Source: WHSW01 sp963767475 (GTDB taxonomy: Bacteria > Actinomycetota > Thermoleophilia > Solirubrobacterales > 70-9). From it: a DNA stretch of 64,000 nucleotides. Both the position numbers and the translations under genes were made by a program. Below the pieces are notes generated by a model, which had not been told where the DNA came from, made no database searches, and saw only the letters and a program-made list of their open reading frames with translations. How positions within the stretch are numbered: the stretch's first letter is position 1; every line of letters begins with the position of its first letter. This document shows, piece by piece, positions 36,797-46,300 of this stretch. The stretch spans positions 201,071-265,070 of the forward strand of contig CAVYEI010000001.1 in assembly GCA_963767475.1 (NCBI GenBank). Reading direction: 5' to 3'.

Positions 36797-38353
36797 CTAC
36801 GCCTCGGCGGTGACCTCGACCGTGTCGCAGCGGTCGCCCTCGCCCGGCTCCAGGCGGGCCCGGCCCCCGGTGATGCCGGTGGGGTCGGGCGTGGCCGTCA
36901 CCTCGCCGCCGACCTGGCCGGGCACGGCGTCGAAGTAGGCACCACGCCGGTGCCGGGCCGGTAGAGGGCGGGGGTGTCGGTGCCGTCGCAGTCCCAGTCG
37001 CCGAGCAGGAGCTGGCCCGGGGCTGCGGTCGCCGGCCGACGCGGAAGTCGTAGCTGCGGGGCTGGACGTCGCCCTCCTCCAGCCGGAACCGCATGACCTG
37101 GCCGTTCCACACGACCGGGACCGGGCAGCCGTCGCCGTTGAGGTCGCCCTCGAGCTCCTCGGCCCCGGGGGGCACGTCGAGGGGCTCCAGGTCGGGGCAG
37201 GCCACGGCGGCGGGCGGCCCGCCGCCGGCGACCTCGACCGCCCCGGGCGCCTGCTCCTCGTCGAGCCGGTCGCGGACCCAGAGCCCGCCGGCCACCGCGC
37301 CGGCCAGCAGCAGGACCACGGCGGCGAGGGTGAGGATCGGGTGGCCCCGGGCGGCGGCGTCGTCGGCCGCGGTCGGGGCGGGGCCCGAAGGCGCGGGTGC
37401 CCCGGGCTCGCGGCCTCGGGTCGCCGCCGTCGGCGTCGTCGTCGTCGGGGCCGCGTCGTCGTCCGGGGTCCGTCGGCGCTCGCCTCGGGGGCGGCCTGCG
37501 GCGGTGCCGGGCAGCACGACCTCGTCGGGCGGCACCGCGGCCCGCAGGCCCTGGGCCAGGGCCTCGGCGGTGGCGGGCCGGCCGGCCGGGGTCGCGGGCC
37601 AGGGCCGCCTCGACCACCCGGGCCAGGGCGGCGGGCACGCCGGGGGCGTCGGCGAGCGGGAGGTGGTCGCCGGCGTCGGCGGCGGCGAGGATCGCCTGGC
37701 TGTCGGGCGCCGGCGTGGGGCAGCCGGCCGGTGAGGCAGAGGTAGGCGACGACGCCCAGGCCGTAGACGTCGTTGCGGGGCTCGGGGGCGCCGGTGGCCA
37801 CCAGCTCGGGGTCGACGTAGCCGGTGGTGCCCTCGATGGCGCTGCGGCGCGGGCTCGTCGAGGGCGGCCAGCCCGGGCAGCCCGGGGAGCAGGTGCTGGG
37901 CCACGCCGAAGTCGCCGAGGAGCGGCTCGCCGTCGGAGGTGAAGAGGATGTTGGCCGGCTTGACGTCGCCGTGGAGCACGCCCCGGCGGTGGGCCGAGCC
38001 GAGGGCGTCGGCGATGCGGGACAGGACGGCGACGGTCTGGCCCGCGGTCAGCCGGCCCCGCTCGACCAGGAGGTCGTGGAGCGAGCCGCCCCGGGCCAGC
38101 GACATGACGATGGCGACGCCGTCGCCGTCGTCGAGCACGTCGACCACCCGGACGATGTGGGGGTGGTCGAGCTCGGCCAGGATCGCCGCCTCCCGCCGCA
38201 GCCGGTCGCGCCGTGTCGGCCCCGACGGTCGGCCCGGGCCCGCTTGACCGCCACGACCTGGGCCAGCGCCCCCAGCCGGGTGGCCTGCCAGACCGAGCCC
38301 GTGGTGCCCCGCCCGACCAGGGCGTCCAGGCGGTAGGGGCCGACCGTCTCCAC
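36797..38353 (-). CDS. membrane Ser/Thr protein kinase with extracellular C-terminal domain, frameshifted
   Basis: METVGPYRLDALVGRGTTGS is the kinase glycine loop; VVAVKRARA holds the lysine. RLRREAAILAELDHPHIVRV gives the C-helix Glu, and GVLHGDVKPANILFTSDGEP with LLGDFGVAQHL gives the catalytic and DFG motifs (HRD written HGD). A transmembrane helix (ILTLAAVVLLLAGAVAGGLW) leads to an outer domain with repeated calcium-loop-like patterns (LEGDLNGDGCPVPVVWNG and LLGDWDCDGTDTPALYRPG). Such VCBS/FG-GAP-like modules are unusual in place of PASTA. At least four frameshifts. Confidence 0.82.
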
Positions 38354-38407
38354 CTCGGCCCCGTACCCGACCCCCGGGACCCCGACACCTGGCGACCCGA
38401 TCAGCGG

Positions 38408-38460
38408 CGAACTCGGTGGGCATAGGTCGCCCGAAACCGGGCGTTAGCCGACCGAGTTCG
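38408..38460. terminator. nested inverted repeat between LysR and kinase genes
   Basis: Outer arms CGAACTCGGTGGGC (38,408-38,421) and GCCGACCGAGTTCG (38,447-38,460) pair with one mismatch. Inside them CGCCCG (38,428-38,433) and CGGGCG (38,438-38,443) pair around AAAC. It overlaps the end of lysR and is probably its terminator; a related sequence lies at 43,251-43,302. Confidence 0.55.
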
Positions 38461-39416
38461 CGGCGAGCGTCGGTGAGGGCGGCGAGGACGGCGGCGACGG
38501 CGGGGCGGGCCACGGCGGCCGAGCGGGTGACGGCCAGGAGCTCGCGGGTCACGGCCGGCGGGGCGAGGGGGCGGACCTCGACGGCGGCGACGCCGGTGCG
38601 GACGCCGAGCCGGGGCAGGAGGGCCACGCCGTGGCCGGCGGCCACGTGCTCGAGGTGGAGCAGGAGGTCGTCGGTCTGCCAGCGCACCCGGGGCTCGAAC
38701 CCGGCGGCCCGGCAGGCGCTGCGGACGGCGGCGCCGCAGCTGACCTCGTCGGGGGCGACGATCCAGTCGTCGCCGGCCAGGGCGGCCAGGTCGACGGCCC
38801 GGACCGTCGCCGGCGCAGGGCCGGGTGGCCGGCGGGCAGGACGGCGAGCAGCGGCTCGACGAGGAGGGGCCGGGCGTCGAGGTCGCGCCCGAGCGGCAGC
38901 GGGGCGGCGGCGTAGCGGTCGACGACGGCGAGGTCGATGGTGCCCCGGTCGAGGTGGTCGAGGCTGCGGTGGGGCTCCTCGTCGATCACGGTGAGGTCGA
39001 GGTCGGGGTGGGCGGCCCGCAGCCGGGCCACGACCGGCGACACGAGGGCGGGGGCGGCGCTGGGCACGGTGGCGATCCGGAACGGGCCGCCGACCGCGCC
39101 CCGCACCCGGTCGAGCTCGGCCGAGGCCGCGGCCAGGGCGTCGAGCACCCGGTCGGCGTGGCCGACGAGGGCGTGGCCGGCGGGGGTGAGGGTGGCGCGG
39201 CGGTCGGCCCGGTCGATCAGGGCCACGCCCGCCTCCCGCTCGAGGGCCGACAGCTGCTGGGACACGGCCGACGGGGTGAGGCCCAGGGCCCGGGCCGTCG
39301 CCGCGATGGTGCCGCTGCGGGCCAGCTCCCGGAGCATCCGCAGCCGGTCGACCGTGAGCGGGTCGCGGCGTCGGCCGCCGCCGCCGGTCGTCGCCGTCGC
39401 CGGTCGCGTCGCTCAC
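38444..39416 (-). CDS. LysR-family transcriptional regulator, frameshifted
   Basis: GTG at 39,416 overlaps the DUF1338 stop. A shift near 39,365 separates the first dozen codons. HTH: RMLRELARSGTIAATARALG, then LTPSAVSQQLSALEREAGVA. The effector-binding domain continues with FRIATVPSAAPALVSPVVAR and, after a shift near 38,810, DDWIVAPDEVSCGAAVRSAC and VALLPRLGVRTGV. The stop is most likely in the frame ending LAANSVG at 38,444. In this position it probably controls the lysine-degradation genes. Confidence 0.83.
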
Positions 39417-40474
39417 GGGGCGCCGGGCTCGCCGGCGTCGGCGGGACGGGTCATGGCGAAGATGCCGGTGGCGTTGGCGGCGTCGAAGGCCAGGTCGAGC
39501 CCGCCCTCGGGGAGCGGGTCGCGCGAGATGACCTCGAAGAACGAGCCCGGGACCTCGCGCTCGACGACGTCGCCCTCCAGCGTGCGGCAGCGCCCGGCAC
39601 GACCGTGGTGGCCCGGTGGGCGGTCTGGCGCACCCGGCCCGACGTCGACACCTCGACGGCTGTCCTTGATCGGGCCGACCCCGCTCGCGCTCGGACGTCG
39701 GCCACCGCGAACACGTCGTCGACCCGGTCGGTGCAGTGGTTGCAGGTGGTGCCCTCGGTGGCGATCCAGGCCATCTCGGCCGACTCGGCCCGCAGCACGT
39801 CGTGGTCCCGGTCGGTGGGCAGCGGGTGCTGGCGGCCGAAGGCGTGGCGCAGGGCGTCGACCAGGGCGACGGCATCGGCCGCGGGCAGCGGCGCGGTCGG
39901 CCTCCAGCCGGTCGAGCCGGTCGCGGGTGGCGGCGTCGAGGGGATCGGTCGAGCCGTCGAGCACCCGGGTGACGGCGTCCTGGAAGGCGGGCGAGAAGGT
40001 GTCGGGGTGGAGCTCGGAGACGAACCACTGGGGCACGACCTCGGGCCGGTCGACGTGGGCGTAGGCGTGGCCCGTCATCCGCAGCCGGGTGAGCGGGTAG
40101 GTGGCGTGGCGCTCGTAGCCGAGGGGCCGGAGGATGCGGGTCACCTGCTCGATGCCGGGCGGGAGGGCGCCGGCCGGCCAGGCGACGGTGCGCACGGCGG
40201 CGTGGTCGAGGACGACGCCCCGGCCGGCGGCCCGCTGGTCGACGGCGTAGGCGGCGGCCGACGGCACCACGCTCCATCAGGTCGGCGTAGAGCACGACGT
40301 GGAGGGCGTGGGCGATGTCGGCCCGGGCCGCACCGTCGAACTGGCGATCACGAGGCTGCCTGCGCAGCTCGTGATCCAGCTCGGCGGCCGCGAGGTCGAC
40401 GGTGGCGAGGACCTCGTCGGCGGCGGCGTCGCCCAGGACCCGGCGGCACGACGGCGCGGCCGACCGCGCGTCAT
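39413..40474 (-). CDS. DUF1338 2-oxoadipate dioxygenase/decarboxylase-like (HglS/YdcJ family), frameshifted
   Basis: Segments: AAAELDHELRRQPRDRQFDG and ARADIAHALHVVLYADLMER; after a shift near 40,270 YAVDQRAAGRGVVLDHAAVR (metal His), TRILRPLGYERHATYPLTRL and AYAHVDRPEVVPQWFVSELH. The end PGSFFEVISRDPLP contains the Glu/Phe of the metal-site region. HglS-type enzymes convert 2-oxoadipate to 2-hydroxyglutarate with Fe(II) and O2 in lysine breakdown; DUF1338 proteins also occur in unrelated settings. Start ATG 40,474 overlaps the preceding stop by ATGA. Confidence 0.75.
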
Positions 40475-41550
40475 GCCGTCGACGGCCTCCTCGGCGAAGA
40501 GGCGGCCGGTGGTGGTGCGAGAGCAGGTCGTCGAGCGCGACGTCCTCCTGGCGGAGGAAGCCCTTGCCCGGCACCGCGCCCCGGCCGACCAGCTCGACCA
40601 CGCCGCAGGCCGACGCCGCCGTGGTCCACGAGATGGCCCGCCAGCGGCGGCCGGCGATCTCGATCGGCTGCCACGCCCGCACGTGCTCGCGCCGGGTGAG
40701 GCCCTCGGGACCGCTGCCCTCGACGGCGGCGTAGAGGTAGACGACGTCGTCGTCGACCGGCGGCTTGGCGTTGACGAGGATCTCGCCGGCCAGCTCGCGC
40801 CGGTCGCGCAGCGCCAGCTCGTCGAGCAGGAAGCGGATGGCGTCGCAGTGGCCGGGGTACCGCAGCGTCTTGTAGTCGAGGTGGCGGATGCGGCCCTCGT
40901 AGGTCTCGCACAGGGTGCCGAGGCCGCCGGAGGTGGCGAAGGCCTCGAGCCGGTCGCCGCCGATCACCACCGTCTCGATGTCGGCCATGGCCGGCACCAA
41001 CTGGCGGTGCCCGTCCCGGATGACCTCGCAGTCGTTGATGTACTCGTTGATCACGCCCTCGGGCGACCAGGTGAAGGCGTAGCCGAGCACCCGGACGGGT
41101 GCTGGGGCAGGGCGCCGACGCGGAGCTGCATGCGGCGCAGGTCGGTGAGGCCGTCGGCCAGCGACGAGCCACGATGCCGATGAGCCCGGGGGCCAGGCCG
41201 CACTGCGGGGCCATGGCGACGTCGGCGCCGACGGCCAGCTCGCGGATGCGGGTCGTGGTGGCGACGTCCTCGGTGAGGTCGAAGTAGTGGAGGCCGGCGG
41301 CGGCGGCGGCCTCGGCCACGCCCAGGTTGCGGTCGTACGGGCAGGCACGAGACCACGGCGTCGAAGCCGTCGAGGCCCCGCCGCAGGGCGTCGGGGTCGA
41401 ACACGTCGAAGACGTCGACGGGGAAGGCCGAGGTCGGGCCGGGGCCGCAGGTCGCCGCCGGCGACGTCGAACCCGGCCCGCCTGCAGCAGGTGGGCCACC
41501 AGCTCGCCGACCTTGCCCAGGCCCAGCACCCGGATCCGCTCGATCGTCAC
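40471..41550 (-). CDS. saccharopine/lysine dehydrogenase-like oxidoreductase, frameshifted
   Basis: GTG at 41,550: IRVLGLGKVGELVAHLLQAG (Rossmann). After shifts near 41,440 and 41,350, LGVAEAAAAAGLHYFDLTED, TTTRIRELAVGADVAMAPQC and GLAPGLIGIVARR are the conserved middle. LGYAFTWSPEGVINEYINDC and IGGDRLEAFATSGGLGTLCE follow, and KTLRYPGHCDAIRFLLDELA is diagnostic of L-lysine 6-dehydrogenase and saccharopine reductases. It most likely oxidises lysine to aminoadipate semialdehyde or the equivalent step. Overlaps the downstream DUF1338 gene. Confidence 0.8.
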   Translation of the reverse strand: MTIERIRVLGLGKVGELVAHLLQAGRVRRRRRRPAAPARPRPSPSTSSTCSTPTPCGGASTASTPWSRACPYDRNLGVAEAAAAAGLHYFDLTEDVATTTRIRELAVGADVAMAPQCGLAPGLIGIVARRWPTASPTCAACSSASAPCPSTRPGARLRLHLVARGRDQRVHQRLRGHPGRAPPVGAGHGRHRDGGDRRRPARGLRHLRRPRHPVRDLRGPHPPPRLQDAAVPRPLRRHPLPARRAGAARPARAGRRDPRQRQAAGRRRRRLPLRRRRGQRSRGPHPARARAGVAADRDRRPPLAGHLVDHGGVGLRRGRAGRPGRGAGQGLPPPGGRRARRPALAPPPAASSPRRPSTA

Positions 41551-41691
41551 TGCGTCCTCCTCGACGTCGTCGAACTTTGTGCCGGAATCACGGCATCCAG
41601 GACGACTTCCGACGAAGTCGCGTCGACCATCAGACCGGCTGATGGCTCGAGTGGGTGGAACGTTAGCAGCGCTACGTGCCCCGGAGGCCCG

Positions 41692-43237
41692 ATGCCCGCC
41701 CTGCCCACCCCCGACGCCCTCGACCGCACGACCCGCGAGGTGCTCGACCGGCTGGGCGTCACGGTCGCCGCCGGCGACGGCCTCCAGGGCCGCACCCCGA
41801 TCACCGGCACGGCGCATCGGCGCCGGCCTGGCGCCGGCCACGCCCGCCGACGTCGACGCCGCCGTCGACCGGGCCACCGACGCCTTCCGCACGTGGCGCA
41901 CCGACGCCGGCGCCCGGTGCGGGGCCAGCTGGTCCGGGCGCTGGGCGAGGAGCTGCGGGCCCACAAGGACGACCTCGGCGCCCTCGTCACGCCTGGAGGC
42001 CGGGCAAGATCCGCTCCGAGGGCCTGGGCGAGGTCCAGGAGATGATCGACATCTGCGACTTCGCCGTCGGCCAGTCCCGCCAGCTCTTCGGGCGGACCAT
42101 CGCCAGCGAGCGCCCCGGCCACCGGATGATGGAGACCTGGCAGCCGCTCGGCCCCGTCGGCGTCATCACCGCCTTCAACTTCCCGGTGGCGGTGTGGGCG
42201 TGGAACGCGGCCCTGGCCCTGGTCGTGCGGCGACCCGGTGGTGTGGAAGCCGTCGGAGAAGACGCCGCTCACCGCCCTCGCCTGCCAGGCGCTGCTCGAC
42301 CGGGCCGCGGCGTCGGTCGGCGCCCCGGCGCACCTCGGCCAGGTCGTCGCTGGGCGACGCCGCGCGTCGGCCGGGCGCCTCGTCGACCACGAGGGCCTGC
42401 CGCTCGATCTCCGCCACCGGCTCGACCCCCATGGGCCGGGCCGTCGGCGAGCGGGTCGCGGCCCGCTTCGGCCGGTCGCTGCTCGAGCTGGGCGGCAACA
42501 ACGCCGCCGATCGTGCGCCCCGTCGGCCGACCTCGACCTGGTCGTGCGGGCCGTCGTGTTCGCCGCCGCCGGCACCGCCGGCCAGCGCTGCACGACGCTG
42601 CGCCGGCTGATCGTCCACGCGACGTCCACGACGAGGTGGTCGACCGGGTCGGCGCCGGCCTTCGCCTCGCTGCCGATCGGCGACCCGCTGGCCGACGGCA
42701 CGCTCGTCGGGCCGCTGATCGACGAGCGCCGCCGCACGAGCGGGTCGTCGAAGGCCGCTCGCCGCGGCCACGGCCGACGGCGGCACCGTCGTCACCGGCG
42801 GCGAGCGGGTGCTCGAGCGACGAGGCCGCCGGACGCCTTCTACGTCCGCCCGCCGCTCGTGACGATGCCGGGCCAGACCGACATCGTCCGCACCGAGACC
42901 TTCGGGCCGCTCCTGTACGCCCTGACCTACGACCGACCTCGACGAGGCCATCGCCCTGCACAACGGCGTGCCCCAGGGCCTGTCGTCGTCGATCTTCACC
43001 CGCGACGTCCGCGAGGCCGAGCGCTTCGTCGGCCCCGACGGCTCCGACTGCGGCATCGCCAACGTCAACATCGGCCCGTCGGGCGCCGAGGTCGGCGGCG
43101 CCTTCGGCGGCGAGAAGGAGACCGGCGGCGGCCGCGAGTCCGGCTCCGACGCCTGGACGGCCTACATGCGCCGCGCCACCACCACCGTCAACTACTCCGA
43201 CGACCTCCCCCTCGCCCAGGGCGTCGAGTTCGGCTGA
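41692..43237 (+). CDS. aminoadipate-semialdehyde dehydrogenase, ALDH7 (antiquitin) type, frameshifted
   Basis: ATG at 41,692 with GGAGG. After several indels: QEMIDICDFAVGQSRQLFGR, then ASERPGHRMMETWQPLGPVG with VITAFNFPVAVWAWNAALAL. LLELGGNNA is the oxyanion loop; the nucleophile loop GTAGQRCTTLRRLIVH has the active Cys. NVNIGPSGAEVGGAFGGEKE and TAYMRRATTTVNYSDDLPLA are the antiquitin signature. Converts aminoadipate semialdehyde to aminoadipate with NAD. Divergent from the saccharopine dehydrogenase/DUF1338/LysR set, sharing the promoter region 41,551-41,691. Confidence 0.88.
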
Positions 43238-43250
43238 GTCCCTCAGCGCG

Positions 43251-43302
43251 CCGAACTGGGTGGGAAATCGGCCACTCTGGGGGCACGTTATCCACCAGTT
43301 CG
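43251..43302. terminator. inverted repeat between convergent ALDH7 and giant-kinase genes
   Basis: CCGAACTGGGTGG (43,251-43,263) and CCACCAGTTCG (43,292-43,302) pair with one bulge. It sits in the 75-bp gap between two convergent stops, which fits a bidirectional terminator, and its arms resemble those at 38,408-38,460. Confidence 0.5.
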
Positions 43303-43312
43303 CGGGGGAGGG

Positions 43313-46300
43313 CTAGCTGACGACCCGGTTGCCGCCGGAGCGCTTGGCGCGGTACATCGAGCTCGTCGGCGGCGCCGAGGAGGGCGTCGACGTCGTCGAG
43401 CGAGGTGACCCCGACCATGTCGGCCCGGCCCACGCCGATCGACACGCCGAGCGATCACGGGCTCGTCGGCGCCGACGTCGATGGGCCGAGCACGGCCTCG
43501 CGGATCCGCTCGGCCACGTTCTGGACGCTCCTCGTCGGCCACGCCGATCGAGACGACGACGAACTCGTCGCCGCCGAGACGGGCCACCACGTCGTCGGCC
43601 CGGACGACCGTGCGGAGCCGCTTGGCCACCTCGACCAGGGCGGCGTCGCCGGCGGTGTGGCCCAGCGCGTCGTTGACCCCCTTGAACCCGTCGAGGTCGC
43701 AGAAGAGGACCCCGACCCGGGGCCCCTCGGCGCCGACGTCGGCGCCCGAGCGGTCGCCGGTGCGGTCCATCACGACCCGGAGGGCGGACTCCAGCCCGAG
43801 GCGGTTGGCCACGCCCGGTGAGCGGGTCGGTCTCGGCGAGGGTCGAGAGGCTGTCGGCGGTGGAGCGGAGGTCGGCCACGTCCTGGGCCAGGGCGCCGAG
43901 GTCGGAGGTGAGACGGGCGTGCTCGACGGCGGCGATGGCCTGGGCGGCCAGGACCCGCAGGGCGCTGACCCGGGCCGGCTCGACGCCGTCGGGGCGCTCG
44001 TCGCTCTCCAGGACGAAGGCGCCGGGCGTGCCGGTGGTGCCGCCGATCGGGAGCCCGAGGAGGGCCCGGGGCGCCCGGTCGCGCAGCCCCTCGTCGGCCC
44101 GCAGCCGCCGGTCGGCCGGCCGGGTCGACGAGGGCCAGCACCTGGCGGGTGCGCAGGACGTAGTGCAGGGCGTGGGCGCTGAGCCCGGGGTGGTCGGCGG
44201 GGTCGGGCGACGGCCGGGGCACGACCTCGACGGTGCCGTCGCGGACCTGGGCGGCCACCTCGACGACGGGACCGCGACGGCGAGTGGAGCACGAGGTAGC
44301 CCCGGGTGGCGCCGGCCTGACGCATGAGCAGGTCGACCATGCGCTGGAGGAAGTCGCGCACCTCGAGCCCCTGGCCCAGCAGGCGTGCTGGCCTCGGCGA
44401 GGGTCTCGACCGCCACCGTGCTCTGCTGGCCCTCGGGCACCCGCCCGGGGTCGGCGCCGGGCCGGTGGGCGGCGCGTCGGGCACCGGCGACGCTGACCAG
44501 GCCGGGCAGCCGGTCGGCGCAGGCCGGCGGCGACGGCGTCGGCCCCCCACGCCTGCCAGGCGTCGAGGGCGATCGAGGCGTAGTGGCGGGCCAGCCGCTC
44601 GCGGCCCCGGCGCTGGTGGTGACGGGCGGCCCGCTCGGCGGCGAGGCCGAGGTCGCCGAGGGCGCGGTGCTCGGTGGCCAGCCGGACGGCCTCCTCGTAG
44701 CGGTCCATGGCCTCGCCCGGCGACCCGCCGGGGCCGTCGGCGGCGACGGCCTCGACCAGGGCCAGGCGGTGGGCGTGGTTGGCCGGGGCGTGCTCGGCCA
44801 GCGCCCGCAGCCGGACGAGGGCCGGGGCCAGGCGGCCCGGCGCCGGGCCCGCTCGACCCGGCCGCGCGCCGCGGCCAGGGCGTCGGCGGCGACGAGGGCG
44901 GCCTGGAAGCGGTGCACGCCGACGACGGCCTCGCCCGGCGCGGTGCGCAGCGAGCGGGGCGGCGGCGGCCACGGCCGCGGCCGCGTCGGCGCCCCGGTCG
45001 TGGCACAGGGCCACCAGGGCCCGCACGGTGTGGACGATGACGGCCAGCTCGCCCCGGCGGCGCTTGGCGTCGAGCCAGGCCGACGCCGAGAACGTGGGCC
45101 CGTCGAGCACGCCCGGCGCCGAGCCCGGTGCGGAGGTCGGCCACGGCCTGGGCCACCACGTCGACCCGCTGCTGGAAGGCCCGCTCCCCCATCTCGCCCA
45201 TCTCCAGGCTCATGGTGGCGGCGTCGGCCTCGACGCGCCTGGAGCGGGTCGGGAGGCCAGCAGGGCGTGGAGCACGCCGAAGGTCCCGCCGGTCAGCCCG
45301 TAGCCCCGGGCCCCGCGAGGTGACGCGTGGCCCGGTAGCGCTGGAGGAGCGGGTCGACGGTGGCGTCGAGGGGCTCGCCCCAGTGGCGGACGAAGGCGTC
45401 GACGGCGAAGCCGACCATGGTGGCGTGGGTGGCCCGGCCCCGCTGCGACAGCTCGGACGCGACCTCGCCCGTAGCGCAGGCCCCGCGGCGTGCCGCCGGG
45501 CGATCGACACGCGACAGCATCCCGTAGGCGGCGAGGAAGTAGCCCGACGCGTCGGTGACGCCGTGGCGGGCGGTCAGCCGGGTGCCCCGGAGGACGAGGA
45601 TGATGTGGGTCAGGGGCTGGTCGACGTAGGCCAGGTGGACGCAGCCGAGCATGGCGTCGAGCGTGGCGACGAGGCGCTCGTCGGTCGAGGGCCGGGGCGG
45701 TGAGGAAGTCCTCGGGCTCGCGGCGCCCAGCTCGGCCTGGGTGCGGGCCGCCTCGACGGCGACGTCGCGCCACGTGGGCCGGTCGGGCAGCGGCTCGCCC
45801 AGGTCGGCCAGGACGGCCGCGGAGCTTGGCCGAGCCCGCCGTCGTGGTCCTGGCGGGTCCACGACCGCATGCCCAGCACCCGCATGGTGCGGACCCGCTG
45901 GGGCGGCCGACGGGCGGTGGGCGTCGATGTCGGCCAGCAGCTCGTCGACCAGCTCGGGCCGACCGACCACCAGGGCGTGCTCGGCGGCCCGCAGGTGCAG
46001 CTCGAAGGTCCGGTCGGGGTGGCGGTCCCAGCCGGCCTCGCCCACGGTGGCCAGGGCGTGGCGCTGGAGGCCGAGGGCCTCCTGGAAGGCGCCGCTGCGG
46101 TGGGCGGCCCGGGCCGCGTCCTCGCACAGGGCCGCCAGCCGCTCCCGCGCCTCGGGGTCGGTGGCGAGCGCCGGGTCGTGCTCGAGCAGCTCGATGACGT
46201 CGATGCGGTGGGCGTCGGGCAGGTCGGGGCGGCCGTCGGGGCCCTCGTCGGCGGTGGCCAGGACGGCCCGGGCCACCCGCTGCTCGAGGTCGGCGCGGGC

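Noticed and set aside
36495..41348. A 1,617-codon open frame on the minus strand
   Set aside because: It strings together pieces of five genes in wrong frames; GC-rich sequence has few stops. The conserved domains switch frame within it.
41604..41619. GACTTCCGACGAAGTC small hairpin upstream of ALDH7
   Set aside because: The stem is 6 bp and such short repeats are common at this GC content; no independent support for a function.
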